NCBI GenBank assembly: GCA_964628195.1
Contig: CAZVPF010000008.1
Span: 1 to 64,000, forward strand
DNA length: 64,000 bases
Direction: 5' to 3'
DNA from: CAZVPF01 sp964628195
GTDB lineage: Bacteria > Planctomycetota > Phycisphaerae > Sedimentisphaerales > Anaerohalosphaeraceae
The notes under the pieces are model-generated. The model was given only the letters and a program-made list of their open reading frames with translations. It was not told the DNA's origin and ran no database searches. Positions 8,394-16,322 of the stretch are shown here, piece after piece; the stretch's first letter is position 1, and the number at the start of each line of letters is the position of its first letter. The translations under genes were made by a program, and so were the position numbers.

Positions 8394-8791
8394 CAGCTCA
8401 CCATACAAAGTAATTCGCCGCCGATATTTTCCTTACGGCAGTTACTGTCGCTCATTACACCTTTACTTGTCGAAACAACAGCGATTCCAAGACCTCCCAG
8501 AACCTGGGGCATATCTTTCATCGTCGTATAAACCCGCTTGCCGGGCTTGCTTATTCTCTGTATCTCCGTTATCACCGACTCGCCCTCGGGAGCGTACTTA
8601 AGATGTACCCGTAAGAGGCCCTGCTTTCCGTCATCGATAACGTCATAATCCTTAATGTAACCTTCGCTCTTAAGAACCTGCGCGACACCCTCGCAAATCT
8701 TGGAGGCCTTAATATTGACCTCTCTTTTGCGAACGTTTACCGCATTGCGGATTCTTGTCAGCATGTCGGCTATAGGATCGCTTAAACTCAT
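8393..8791 (-). CDS. rpsH: 30S ribosomal protein S8
   Basis: S8 binds the central domain of 16S rRNA early in assembly and is the spc-operon translational repressor in Escherichia coli. The 132-residue protein opens MSLSDPIADMLTRIRNA and ends with the STSKGVMSDSNCRKENIGGE signature, which covers the conserved Ser/Thr-Lys-Gly motif. Its stop codon overlaps the rplF start by one base. No obvious S8 target mimic was identified in this window. Confidence 0.97.
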   Translation of the reverse strand: MSLSDPIADMLTRIRNAVNVRKREVNIKASKICEGVAQVLKSEGYIKDYDVIDDGKQGLLRVHLKYAPEGESVITEIQRISKPGKRVYTTMKDMPQVLGGLGIAVVSTSKGVMSDSNCRKENIGGELLCMVS

Positions 8792-8826
8792 ATCTTACTC
8801 CAGTTATCTGTTAAACCTGAGCCGGA

Positions 8827-9012
8827 TTACCAGCTCGCTTTCTTAACGCCCGGTATTCGGCCTTCGTTGGCCATCTTACGAAAACATATCCTGCAGATCT
8901 TGAACTTGCGATAAACCGCCCTTGACCTGCCGCAAAGCTCGCAGCGTGTGTAACCCCTGCTGCGGAATTTCGGTTTCAGTCTGGCTTTGTATTCAAGTGC
9001 TTTTGTAGACAT
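8827..9012 (-). CDS. rpsN: 30S ribosomal protein S14, zinc-binding short type
   Basis: S14 is in the 30S head near the decoding region. At 61 residues this is the short zinc (type Z) form with ligands C24-x2-C27 and C40-x2-C43. It lies between rplE and rpsH as usual. The presence of the C+ form agrees with the C+ L36 at 3167-3283, suggesting no zinc-sparing replacement at this locus. Confidence 0.97.
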   Translation of the reverse strand: MSTKALEYKARLKPKFRSRGYTRCELCGRSRAVYRKFKICRICFRKMANEGRIPGVKKASW

Positions 9013-9037
9013 TTGTTTTCCTTATATTTATTACTGT

Positions 9038-9577
9038 CTAATCTCTGAACGGCATGCCGAAAAGACGAAGCATCTCTCGGGCTTCGTCGTCGCTGTCGGC
9101 TGTCGTTACAAAAGTTATGTTCATGCCCTGGTTCACTTCTATATTCGCCGTATCTATCTCGGGGAAAACACTCTGCTCGGCAAGGCCCAGTGAGTAATTA
9201 CCCCTGCCGTCAAACGCTTTGGGGCTAAGACCGCGAAAGTCTTTAACACGAGGTATGGCAAGGTTTATCAGCCTGTCCATGAACTCAAACATCCTGTCCT
9301 GACGAAGTGTAACCTTAAGGCCGGTCTCGTATCCCTCACGAACCTTAAAGTTCGAGACGCTCTTGCGGGCCCTGCACTTAACGGGCTTCTGTCCGCTGAT
9401 CATCATCAGGTCCTTAAAGGCGCTGTCCATAACCTTCTTGTCCGCGATTGACCTGCCGACACCCATAGAGACGACTATCTTCTCCATCTTCGGTATTGCC
9501 ATCGGAGTCGAATACTTAAACTTCTCCTGAAGACCCGAAACAACTTTTGACTTATATAGATCCCTGTAACGCGACAT
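9038..9577 (-). CDS. rplE: 50S ribosomal protein L5
   Basis: L5 binds 5S rRNA and contacts the P-site tRNA elbow. The 179-residue protein has the conserved PMAIPKMEKIVVSMGVG segment near 25-41, the GQKPVKCRARKSVSNFKVREG RNA-binding stretch and the C-terminal DDEAREMLRLFGMPF. Length is typical (178-180). The neighbours rplX and rpsN are standard. Confidence 0.98.
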   Translation of the reverse strand: MSRYRDLYKSKVVSGLQEKFKYSTPMAIPKMEKIVVSMGVGRSIADKKVMDSAFKDLMMISGQKPVKCRARKSVSNFKVREGYETGLKVTLRQDRMFEFMDRLINLAIPRVKDFRGLSPKAFDGRGNYSLGLAEQSVFPEIDTANIEVNQGMNITFVTTADSDDEAREMLRLFGMPFRD

Positions 9578-9594
9578 CTTATAACCTCGTCATA

Positions 9595-9933
9595 TTACTT
9601 TTTGCCGCCTTTGGTAACGACACCCAGGTCGCTTCCGTCGGCGCCTATTCTCTTTTTCGTACCGTCATTTCCAACCTCGAACCGGACCCGCGTGCCCTTG
9701 TTCGACTTTGTTCCGACAGGCATAACGTTGCTTATGTGGATGGGCTGTTCTACCCTGATCCTGCCGCCCTGCGGGTTCTTCTGGGAAGGACGAACATGCT
9801 TTAGCGCAAGGTTCACTCCCTCGATAAGCACCCTGTCCTTTTCGGGAATAACCCGCATCACCCTGCCGGTCTTGCCCTTCTGCTCACCGCTTATAACCTG
9901 AACCGTATCACCTTTTTTTATCTTATTAGCCAT
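9595..9933 (-). CDS. rplX: 50S ribosomal protein L24
   Basis: L24 is an assembly initiator that binds domain I of 23S rRNA. The 112-residue protein starts with a KOW motif (KKGDTVQVISGEQKGKTGRV, residues 5-24) and continues with the VEGVNLALKHVRPSQ-type strand that follows it in this family. The C-terminus is basic (GGKK). It lies between rplN and rplE. Confidence 0.97.
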   Translation of the reverse strand: MANKIKKGDTVQVISGEQKGKTGRVMRVIPEKDRVLIEGVNLALKHVRPSQKNPQGGRIRVEQPIHISNVMPVGTKSNKGTRVRFEVGNDGTKKRIGADGSDLGVVTKGGKK

Positions 9934-9962
9934 CTGAATATCCTTTTGACTTTCAATCCGGG

Positions 9963-10352
9963 TTAAACAACCTCGCTGGCAAGTGATATTATCTTCATAA
10001 AGTTCTTCTCACGAAGCTCCCTGGCGACAGCGCCGAAAATTCGCGTGCCTACCGGGTTCTTTTCCGCGTCGATCATTACTGCCGCGTTGCTGTCGAACCG
10101 AACGTAACTGCCGTCGGGTCTTTTGACCGGATGTTTCGTCCGGATAATGACGCACTTGTGAACCTTCTTCTTATCAAGCTGGCAGTTGGGCAGGTGCTTC
10201 TTGATCGCAACGCAAATTATATCCCCAACCGATGCCGTCGGGCGTGTGTCCTTGCCCGTTCTGCTGGCGCCTCGGCCGAGAACCTTGATGCACTGCGCGG
10301 TTTTCACCCCGCTGTTGTCCGCAATTGTTAACATGCTTTCTTGCTGGATCAT
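9963..10352 (-). CDS. rplN: 50S ribosomal protein L14
   Basis: L14 forms part of the subunit interface and contacts 16S rRNA in the 70S ribosome. The 129-residue protein begins MIQQESMLTIADNSGVKTA, the universal start, and has the CVIIRTKHPVKRPDGSYVRFD region and C-terminal RELREKNFMKIISLASEVV. It is a few residues longer than the usual 122 owing to small internal additions. It sits between rpsQ and rplX. Confidence 0.97.
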   Translation of the reverse strand: MIQQESMLTIADNSGVKTAQCIKVLGRGASRTGKDTRPTASVGDIICVAIKKHLPNCQLDKKKVHKCVIIRTKHPVKRPDGSYVRFDSNAAVMIDAEKNPVGTRIFGAVARELREKNFMKIISLASEVV

Positions 10353-10364
10353 TACTAACGTCCT

Positions 10365-10628
10365 TTAATCCAATACGCCTTTTTCAAGTACCTTGACTAA
10401 CCGCCAACTCTTGGTTTTGCTCATCGGGCGGCATTCTTCTATCTCAACTTTATCCTGCAGGCCCGCCTCGTTGTTCTCGTCATGAACGCCGAGCTTAACG
10501 CTCCGCTTGATATATTTTCCGTAAAGCGGGTGCTTCTTGAGATAATCAATCCGAACACGAATGCTCTTGTCACCGCTTCTGCTTACAACAACGCCTCTAA
10601 TGGCCTTTTTGGTCTTTTTTTCTTCCAT
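10365..10628 (-). CDS. rpsQ: 30S ribosomal protein S17
   Basis: S17 is an OB-fold protein that binds 16S rRNA helix 11 region early in assembly. The 87-residue protein contains RGVVVSRSGDKSIRVRID and the signature HDENNEAGLQDKVEIEECRP at about 49-68, with the C-terminal SKTKSWRLVKVLE. Four bases separate its start from the rpmC stop, so translation is probably coupled. Confidence 0.97.
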   Translation of the reverse strand: MEEKKTKKAIRGVVVSRSGDKSIRVRIDYLKKHPLYGKYIKRSVKLGVHDENNEAGLQDKVEIEECRPMSKTKSWRLVKVLEKGVLD

Positions 10629-10631
10629 AGT

Positions 10632-10835
10632 TTAGCTTTTCTGATCCTGCAACTGACGTTCTCTGATAACCGTTTTCACCCTCGCGATGTCTTTGCGAAG
10701 ATTACGCATCGCCGAGGTGTTCGATATATTCTCCGTAACCGCCTGGCTTCTCATATTAAAAAGCTGCTTTTCAAGCTCTATCAGCTTGTCCGAAAGTTCA
10801 TCGTTACGAAATTCTCTTACCTGCTTTTTCTTCAT
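10632..10835 (-). CDS. rpmC: 50S ribosomal protein L29
   Basis: L29 lies next to the peptide exit tunnel and forms part of the signal-recognition and trigger-factor docking area with L23. The 67-residue all-helical protein has the pattern LEKQLFNMRSQAVTENISNTS at about 21-41, followed by the helix NLRKDIARVKTVIRERQ. Position between rplP and rpsQ is canonical. Confidence 0.96.
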   Translation of the reverse strand: MKKKQVREFRNDELSDKLIELEKQLFNMRSQAVTENISNTSAMRNLRKDIARVKTVIRERQLQDQKS

Positions 10836-10849
10836 TATATAACTCCGGT

Positions 10850-11272
10850 CTATCCGAGTGTATGCCTTCTTGTGACGTACCTGCAGCGAATAGGCATCTT
10901 ATGGGCCACCCTGACAAGCGCCGCCTTTGCCACGTCTTCTTCAACACCGCCGATCTCATAAAGGACAGTCCCGGGCTTAACAACCGCTACCCAGCCTTCA
11001 ACTTCTCCTTTACCCTTACCCATACGAACCTCAAGGGGCTTGGAGGTATAAGACTTATGCGGGAAGATGCGGATATAAACCTTACCTTCTCGCCTGAGAT
11101 AGTGTGTCGCCGCGACACGGCCTGCCTCGATCTGACGCCCCGTTATCCAAGCGGTCTCAAGAGCCTGCAAACCGTACTCGCCGAATGCCACATAGTTGCC
11201 GCGAGTTGCGTTGCCTTTCGACTTGCCTCGCATGCTCTTACGGTATTTAACTCTTTTGGGCATTAAAGCCAT
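10850..11272 (-). CDS. rplP: 50S ribosomal protein L16
   Basis: L16 helps organise the A site and the central protuberance. The 140-residue protein has the KYRKSMRGKSKGNATRGN basic arm and the RIFPHKSYTSKPLEVRMGKGKG segment; the hydroxylatable Arg region before RMGKGKG is present. Translation may begin at the first ATG (MALMPKR) or nine bases later (MPKRVKYRK), the more common family start. It is followed by rpmC 14 bp downstream. Confidence 0.97.
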   Translation of the reverse strand: MALMPKRVKYRKSMRGKSKGNATRGNYVAFGEYGLQALETAWITGRQIEAGRVAATHYLRREGKVYIRIFPHKSYTSKPLEVRMGKGKGEVEGWVAVVKPGTVLYEIGGVEEDVAKAALVRVAHKMPIRCRYVTRRHTLG

Positions 11273-11330
11273 TTTAATTCCCTTTACTTAACTCAACCGG
11301 GTTTTACCGGCACATTAACACATTACTATT

Positions 11331-12185
11331 TTATGATTCACTGCCCTTGTTTTCGCCGCTGGAACTTTCCTGCTGCGGAGCCGGAGCCTTGTCGGCCTGC
11401 GGGGTGGGGGCCTCTGGTTTATTCTCAACTTCGGCTACCTTCTGCCTGGAAGGCCTTCTTCCTCCAGAAGGTTTTCCGCCGGGCCTGCCGCCGCCGGGCC
11501 GACCGCCGCGCCTGCCCTGCTTTGGCCTTGATATCGGTGTGATCTCTTCACCGAACTTGCCCTTATATATCCAGACCTTGATGCCGATGGCACCGTAAGT
11601 CGTCCTCGCCGTTGCCACACCGTAATCAACATTAGCGTCAAGGGTATGCAGCGGGATAGAACCCAGCTTCTGAGTTTCGCTCCTTGCGATTTCGGCGCCG
11701 GACAACCTGCCGCTGCAGATTATCTTTACGCCCTTTGCGCCGGCGTTCATAGCATTTTCGCACTGCATCTTCATAACACGCCTGTAAGAGGCCCTTTTCT
11801 TAAGCTGCTCGGCAATTCCCTCGGCAACAAGTGTCGCGTCGAGCGAGGGCTCTTTTATCTCGATGACGTTGACATTTATTTTGCGATTTATAAGAATCTC
11901 AAGCTCCTCGCGAAGCTTGTCGACTTCGGCACCGCGCGGGCCGATTACCATGCCCGGCCTTGCTGTATGAAGAGTTACCTTGACTTCGTTTCGGGTCCTC
12001 GCTATCTCCGTTTTCGCAACAGCCGCGTAAGGAGGCTGACGGTTGAACTTGGCGTCTATATAATTTCTGATCTTCCAATCCTCGACGAGGAACTCACCGT
12101 AGTTAGCTTTCGGAGCGAACCAAGTGCTCTCCCAGTTTCTCCGGATTCCCGTTCTAAAACCAATTGGCGAAATTTTCTGACCCAT
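11331..12185 (-). CDS. rpsC: 30S ribosomal protein S3 with basic, Gly/Pro-rich C-terminal tail
   Basis: S3 lines the mRNA entry channel and has helicase-assisting activity. Residues 1-215 are the normal protein: MGQKISPIGFRTG N-terminus, a KH domain around VIGPRGAEVDKLREEL (81-96), and the C-domain ending at the KGKFGEEI strand. Residues about 217-284 are an added tail, first rich in Arg-Gly-Pro (GRRGGRPGGGRPGGK), then acidic and Pro/Gln/Ser-rich. Most S3 proteins have 210-240 residues, so this is about 50 longer. It lies between rplV and rplP. Confidence 0.97.
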   Translation of the reverse strand: MGQKISPIGFRTGIRRNWESTWFAPKANYGEFLVEDWKIRNYIDAKFNRQPPYAAVAKTEIARTRNEVKVTLHTARPGMVIGPRGAEVDKLREELEILINRKINVNVIEIKEPSLDATLVAEGIAEQLKKRASYRRVMKMQCENAMNAGAKGVKIICSGRLSGAEIARSETQKLGSIPLHTLDANVDYGVATARTTYGAIGIKVWIYKGKFGEEITPISRPKQGRRGGRPGGGRPGGKPSGGRRPSRQKVAEVENKPEAPTPQADKAPAPQQESSSGENKGSES

Positions 12186-12221
12186 ATTTATCCTTTTATT
12201 ATCGCGTTAAAACCGCTTTTC

Positions 12222-12770
12222 TTACTCCTGGCCTACAGTAACATAAAGATGGCTGGCCTGCTTCTTTATGGGATGAGCCCTGCCCCTGTCCTTCGGTATC
12301 CAGGCCTTTGTACCTATTCTTCGTCCGGCCATGTCTACACGAGCCTCGCAAACAAAAAGCTTTTCTACATCTGCTTCCTGCTCGTCGGCGTTGGCGATAG
12401 CGCTTTGAAGCACTTTCTCGAACATTGCCGCGGCCCGCTGGGGACTGAACTTCAGCACGTCCAGTGCATCCTGTACATGCCTGCCGTTAATAAGGTCCGC
12501 AACAAGCCTCGCCTTTCGAGGCGCCGTTGGTGCGTACTTATAACTCGACTGCCAAACCGATATCTCCGAGGGTTCGACTTCGAGTATGCCCGCAAGCCTT
12601 TCAACGTCCCTGACCGAAGGCTCCGGTTTATAAAGACCCTTGAACCAGTTCTTGAGCATCTTGACAGCCTGCTTCTGGTCGATCCCGCCATGAGCGAAAC
12701 GACGACCAAGATCTGTGACCTCGATGCCTTTTTCCGAACATATATCTTGTAATCTGCTGCCGCTTAACAT
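12222..12770 (-). CDS. rplV: 50S ribosomal protein L22 with N-terminal HTH-like extension
   Basis: L22 reaches into the peptide exit tunnel through a long beta hairpin. The canonical protein occupies residues 78-182: YKYAPTAPRKARLVADLI at the start and the tunnel hairpin around TKAWIPKDRGRAHPIKK (154-170). Residues 1-75 have no counterpart in ordinary L22 (110-115 residues). Their second half, PSVRDVERLAGILEVEPSEI (51-70), resembles the last helices of an XRE/Cro-type helix-turn-helix, and GIDQKQAVKMLKNWFKGLYK precedes it. AGGA lies 9 nt before the ATG at 12770, and there is no Met between residue 38 and the L22 core, so the fusion is probably translated as written. Neighbours are rpsS and rpsC. 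Confidence 0.95.
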   Translation of the reverse strand: MLSGSRLQDICSEKGIEVTDLGRRFAHGGIDQKQAVKMLKNWFKGLYKPEPSVRDVERLAGILEVEPSEISVWQSSYKYAPTAPRKARLVADLINGRHVQDALDVLKFSPQRAAAMFEKVLQSAIANADEQEADVEKLFVCEARVDMAGRRIGTKAWIPKDRGRAHPIKKQASHLYVTVGQE

Positions 12771-12785
12771 CTTCTATATTCCTGA

Positions 12786-13049
12786 CTATTTGTTGCCCGA
12801 ATGACCTCTGAACGTTCGCGTAAGAGAAAACTCACCGAACTTATGACCAACCATATCTTCCGTCACCAGTACCTTATTGAACATCTTCCCGTTATGGACC
12901 ATAAAAGTGTACCCAACGAACTCCGGGATGATCGTCGACCCGCGGGCCCACGTCTTGATAGGCTCTTTTCTCCCGGAGTCAACCTGCTTCATAACCTTCG
13001 TATAAAGCTTCTCGTCAACGTATGGACCTTTTTTATTAGATCTTCCCAT
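12786..13049 (-). CDS. rpsS: 30S ribosomal protein S19
   Basis: S19 pairs with S13 in the 30S head. The 87-residue protein begins MGRSNKKGPYVDEKL and contains the family signature (GKMFNKVLVTEDMVGHKFGE, about 54-73). Length is standard. It lies between rplB and rplV, the classical S10-operon order. Confidence 0.98.
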   Translation of the reverse strand: MGRSNKKGPYVDEKLYTKVMKQVDSGRKEPIKTWARGSTIIPEFVGYTFMVHNGKMFNKVLVTEDMVGHKFGEFSLTRTFRGHSGNK

Positions 13050-13081
13050 TATGCCTTTACCTTCAAAATTTTGGCCTTATA

Positions 13082-13936
13082 TTACAGAACTAACTGACCG
13101 CCGGTCTTATTCTTTCTTCGCCTGATTATCCACTTGTTGTTCGGGTTGCTCTTTTTCCTTGTCTTTCCGCCCTTGGCCGGAACACCCGTTGGCGAGCAGG
13201 GATGTCTTCCACCGTTGGCCCTGCCTTCACCGCCGCCCATCGGGTGGGCCACGGGGTTCATCGCCTTGCCCCTTACGTGGGGCCGCCTGCCCATGTGCCT
13301 CTTGCGGCCGGCTTTTCCGATCTTAACATTCTGATAATCGGGGTTGCTGAGGGTACCAATAGTCGCGCGGCATTCTCTCCTTATCAATCGCATCTCGCCG
13401 CTTGGCAAAATGACCGTTACCCAGCCGCCTTCCTTAGCCATCAACCTGGCCGTGCCTCCCGCGCTCCTTACCAGCTTGCCTCCCTGGCCGGCTGTCATCT
13501 CGATATTATGGATCTCAACACCCACAGGTATCGAACCCATCGGCATACAGTTGCCGACTTTCGGCTCGACGCTCTGGCCGCTAAAAATAACCTCGCCCGG
13601 CTTAACGCCCAGCGGTGAAAGGATATATCTTTTCTCACCGTCGGTGTACTCAACAAGGGAAATAAAGCAGTTGCGATTTGGATCGTACTCTATCGTCTTG
13701 ACAGCAGCAGCCATATCGTCCTTGTTGCGCTTAAAGTCGATCAGCCGGTAAATTTTCCTCGCGCCGCCCCCGCGAAACCTGCAGGTCGTCTTGCCGTGAT
13801 GATTGCGCCCGCCGCTTTTCTTGATCCTCTTGCAGAGTGTCTTCTCCGGCCTGGTCGCCGTAAGCTCCTTACGGTAATCAATAACCGAAGCGTTTCTTCT
13901 GCCCGGGCTGGTCGGTTTATAAATTTTTATCGCCAT
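13082..13936 (-). CDS. rplB: 50S ribosomal protein L2
   Basis: L2 is required for subunit joining and lies near the peptidyl-transferase centre. The 284-residue protein has the KSGGRNHHGKTTCRFRGGGARK segment, the SH3-like central part (MPMGSIPVGVEIHNIEM), and the C-terminal MNPVAHPMGGGEGRANGGRH motif carrying the conserved His of the active-site-proximal loop. About ten residues longer than average. Neighbours are rplW and rpsS. Confidence 0.98.
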   Translation of the reverse strand: MAIKIYKPTSPGRRNASVIDYRKELTATRPEKTLCKRIKKSGGRNHHGKTTCRFRGGGARKIYRLIDFKRNKDDMAAAVKTIEYDPNRNCFISLVEYTDGEKRYILSPLGVKPGEVIFSGQSVEPKVGNCMPMGSIPVGVEIHNIEMTAGQGGKLVRSAGGTARLMAKEGGWVTVILPSGEMRLIRRECRATIGTLSNPDYQNVKIGKAGRKRHMGRRPHVRGKAMNPVAHPMGGGEGRANGGRHPCSPTGVPAKGGKTRKKSNPNNKWIIRRRKNKTGGQLVL

Positions 13937-13970
13937 AAGTTATATCCTTAACTTTCTCGTATTCGCCGGT

Positions 13971-14249
13971 TTAGAACAGGTCGATATGGTGCTCATCGTT
14001 AAGCTCCACGTAAGCCTTCTTCCAGTCGCTCGTATGACTGAAGAACCTGCCCCTCCTGCGGGGCTTGCCTTTGACGTTCGCGGTGCGAACGGACTCGACC
14101 TTAACTTCATACAGCTTTTCGATAGCATTTCGTATCTGCGTCTTGTTGGCCTTTTTATGAACACGGAAAGCGTAACAGTTTTTCGTGTTCGCAAAGTGCA
14201 TTCCCTGTTCTGTAACCAACGGCTTAATTATGATATTGTAATCGTCCAC
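13971..14249 (-). CDS. rplW: 50S ribosomal protein L23
   Basis: L23 sits at the tunnel exit and is the docking site for trigger factor and SRP. The 92-residue protein starts IIIKPLVTEQG, the normal family opening, and includes KANKTQIRNAIEKLYEVKVESV followed by the rRNA-binding loop GKPRRRGRFF. Length is standard. It lies between rplD and rplB. Confidence 0.97.
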   Translation of the reverse strand: MDDYNIIIKPLVTEQGMHFANTKNCYAFRVHKKANKTQIRNAIEKLYEVKVESVRTANVKGKPRRRGRFFSHTSDWKKAYVELNDEHHIDLF

Positions 14250-14275
14250 TTGAACAATCCTGCCTATTACTTAAC

Positions 14276-14926
14276 TCAAAGGTTCTCGCTTTCGCTTCCG
14301 TTTTGCCTGTTTATAAGGGACATAAAAGCGTCTTTTGTAAAAAGCATTTTCTGCTTATTGCATATATCACCGGCGTTAAGCTCCCGCAGGGGCTGAACAG
14401 CGACCTTCGGAATGTTTCTTGCCGACTTATAAATATTCACGTCATAATCCTCGGTCGAAACAAGACAGCTTCGCTGGATGTCAAGTTTCTTTAAGACCGT
14501 CGCAAATTGTTTTGTCTTAGGGCTCTCGAAACTAAGCCCGTCCACAACTAAAACGTTACCGCTCTGAAGTTTTGCCAGTATCGCCGAATCCCTGGCAAGA
14601 CGCCTTTGCTTTTTGGGCATATCTTTTCCGAAATCCCTTTGTTTTTTGGCAAAAGCCACACCGCCGCCGACACGCTTGTGGGTTCTCGCGTTACCTACAC
14701 GCGCCCTGCCTGTGCCCTTTTGCCGGAAAAGCTTTTTGCCTGAACCTTTTACCATCGAACGAGACTTTGTCGCCGCAGTCCCAATACGCTTATTGGCGTG
14801 ATACATAACGATGGCCTGCTTAAGCAGGGGATAACGAACCGTTCCGCCGAAAAGGTTCTCATCGACCTTTAGCGTCTCAACTTCCTTACCATCCGAATTA
14901 AATATCGCAACGTCTATCATCTTCAC
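14276..14926 (-). CDS. rplD: 50S ribosomal protein L4
   Basis: L4 lines the exit tunnel opposite L22 and, in Escherichia coli, represses its own operon. The 216-residue protein has the extended loop KLFRQKGTGRARVGNARTHK at roughly 64-83 and the C-terminal globular domain with VLVVDGLSFESPKTK. Whether autoregulation exists here cannot be judged from the leader. Neighbours are rplC and rplW. Confidence 0.97.
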   Translation of the reverse strand: MKMIDVAIFNSDGKEVETLKVDENLFGGTVRYPLLKQAIVMYHANKRIGTAATKSRSMVKGSGKKLFRQKGTGRARVGNARTHKRVGGGVAFAKKQRDFGKDMPKKQRRLARDSAILAKLQSGNVLVVDGLSFESPKTKQFATVLKKLDIQRSCLVSTEDYDVNIYKSARNIPKVAVQPLRELNAGDICNKQKMLFTKDAFMSLINRQNGSESENL

Positions 14927-14937
14927 TATCCGTCTTA

Positions 14938-15585
14938 TTAAGCCTTATGTGTCTTGGCAGCCCTGATCTCGACATAACCACCGGCCGGACCGGGAACACC
15001 GCCTTTAATAATCAGTAAGTTCTTTTCTTCGTCAACCGAAACAAGCTTATGATTCTTCGTGGTAACTCTTTCAGCGCCCATGTGACCTGCCATGCGTTTG
15101 CCTTTCTTGACGTTTCCGCCTTTACCGGCGTCGCTGGCATGCGATGCAATTGAACCCGGGGCCCTGTGCTTTCTCTTGGTACCGTGAGAACCCGGGAAAC
15201 CGCCGAAACCGTGCCTTTTCATATTTCCGGCAAAACCCTTACCCTTGCTTATGCCCGCAACATCAACGTATGTTGTCTCGGCGAAAAGCGACACCGTAAG
15301 GTCCTCGCCCACGCCCTGCTGCGGCGTATCGGCAACTCGCCACTCACGCACAAACCTCTTGGGGTCCGAATCAGCTTTCTTGCTGTGACCGGCCGCCGGA
15401 AGCTTTACCCGCGACTTCTTAACATCTTCAAAACCCATCTGAACAGCGTTATAACCGTCCGTTTCCTCGGTCTTGACCTGCAAAACCCTGCAAGGCCCGG
15501 CCTGGATAACAGTAACCGGTGTCATCTTACCGTTCTCGTCATAAACTTGGGTCATTCCTATCTTTTTTCCAAGCAGCATCGCCAT
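14938..15585 (-). CDS. rplC: 50S ribosomal protein L3
   Basis: L3 is one of two assembly initiators and sends a loop toward the peptidyl-transferase centre. The 215-residue protein starts LLGKKIGMTQVYDENGK and contains the signature GFAGNMKRHGFGGFPGSHGTK at about 117-137, including the Gln/Gly-rich loop equivalent, then KGKRMAGHMGAERVT. It is the second gene of the S10 operon. Confidence 0.98.
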   Translation of the reverse strand: MAMLLGKKIGMTQVYDENGKMTPVTVIQAGPCRVLQVKTEETDGYNAVQMGFEDVKKSRVKLPAAGHSKKADSDPKRFVREWRVADTPQQGVGEDLTVSLFAETTYVDVAGISKGKGFAGNMKRHGFGGFPGSHGTKRKHRAPGSIASHASDAGKGGNVKKGKRMAGHMGAERVTTKNHKLVSVDEEKNLLIIKGGVPGPAGGYVEIRAAKTHKA

Positions 15586-15618
15586 TTTATCTACCTCTTA
15601 GCCTCTAACAGGCAATGA

Positions 15619-15933
15619 TTAAGCCTTTATCTTTACAAAAACACCCGCAGGTACGACAAGCCGGTTAAGCGACTCCACCGTGCGGGCATTGGCTTCATGA
15701 ATATCGATCAATCGCTTATGTGTCCTCATCTCGAACTGCTCACGCGACTTCTTGTTGACATGAGGACTGCGAAGCACCGTATACCTTTCAATCCTTGTAG
15801 GCAGCGGAACCGGACCGCTTACGCGAGCGTTCGTGCGCCTGGCCTGCTCCACTATCTCCTTGGCAGACTGGTCAAGCGCGCGATGGTCATAAGCTTCCAT
15901 CCGGATCCTGATCTTTTCCGTTTCTGTCGCCAT
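15619..15933 (-). CDS. rpsJ: 30S ribosomal protein S10
   Basis: S10 belongs to the 30S head and also acts with NusB in transcription antitermination. The 104-residue protein has the RIRMEAYDHRALDQSAKEIVE N-terminus and the conserved PLPTRIERYTVLRSPHVNKKSREQ region. It is the first gene of the fused S10-spc-alpha block; a candidate promoter lies 50-80 bp upstream. Confidence 0.98.
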   Translation of the reverse strand: MATETEKIRIRMEAYDHRALDQSAKEIVEQARRTNARVSGPVPLPTRIERYTVLRSPHVNKKSREQFEMRTHKRLIDIHEANARTVESLNRLVVPAGVFVKIKA

Positions 15934-16322
15934 AAATTATTGCCTTAAATACAGTTAAACAATGCCAATGGTCGAAAAACTCAAATTATTACCATTAAAG
16001 TCAATCGAACTCAAGAAATTTCGACAAAAATTCCGCAAAAATCTTTCTGCGTTCAATTAAACGGGCAGGCAAGGCCTATGACGCCCACCTCATAGTGAAA
16101 CGTCGCCTTCCTTAACTACCATGCCAAAGGCATTCTTGAAAAGCCGCCGCTAATTACCATCAGGCCCAACAAAAACGCCTAAAAAGGCCAATTATCCGCC
16201 TTCCTTGAAACAATCTCATTTCCATAACTGAGTGTATGGCTCAACTTGAAACGCATGAAAATCCTTTTTCATGCTCGCCAAAGCCGATGAAACCAAGAAT
16301 ATAGCAAAAAATAATACCGCCG
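15934..16322 (-). other. 389-bp intergenic region between fusA and rpsJ
   Basis: No protein-coding frame is credible here. It contains the S10 promoter candidate at its rpsJ end and a 9-bp inverted repeat GCATGAAAA/TTTTCATGC at 16253-16274 (loop of 4) about 50 bp past the fusA stop. That hairpin has no clean T-run behind it, so it may be a weak terminator or an mRNA 3'-end structure for fusA. Small G/C-rich repeats (GCCT...AGGC near 16178) are also present. Confidence 0.6.
15986..16014 (-). promoter_or_regulatory. Candidate sigma-70 promoter of the S10 operon
   Basis: On the minus strand TTGAGT (16014-16009) is separated by 17 bp from TAATAA (15991-15986). The predicted start near 15979 would leave a leader of about 45 nt before rpsJ. 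Spacing is ideal and both hexamers match consensus at four or five of six positions. It is the best promoter candidate in the 389-bp gap. Confidence 0.5.
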
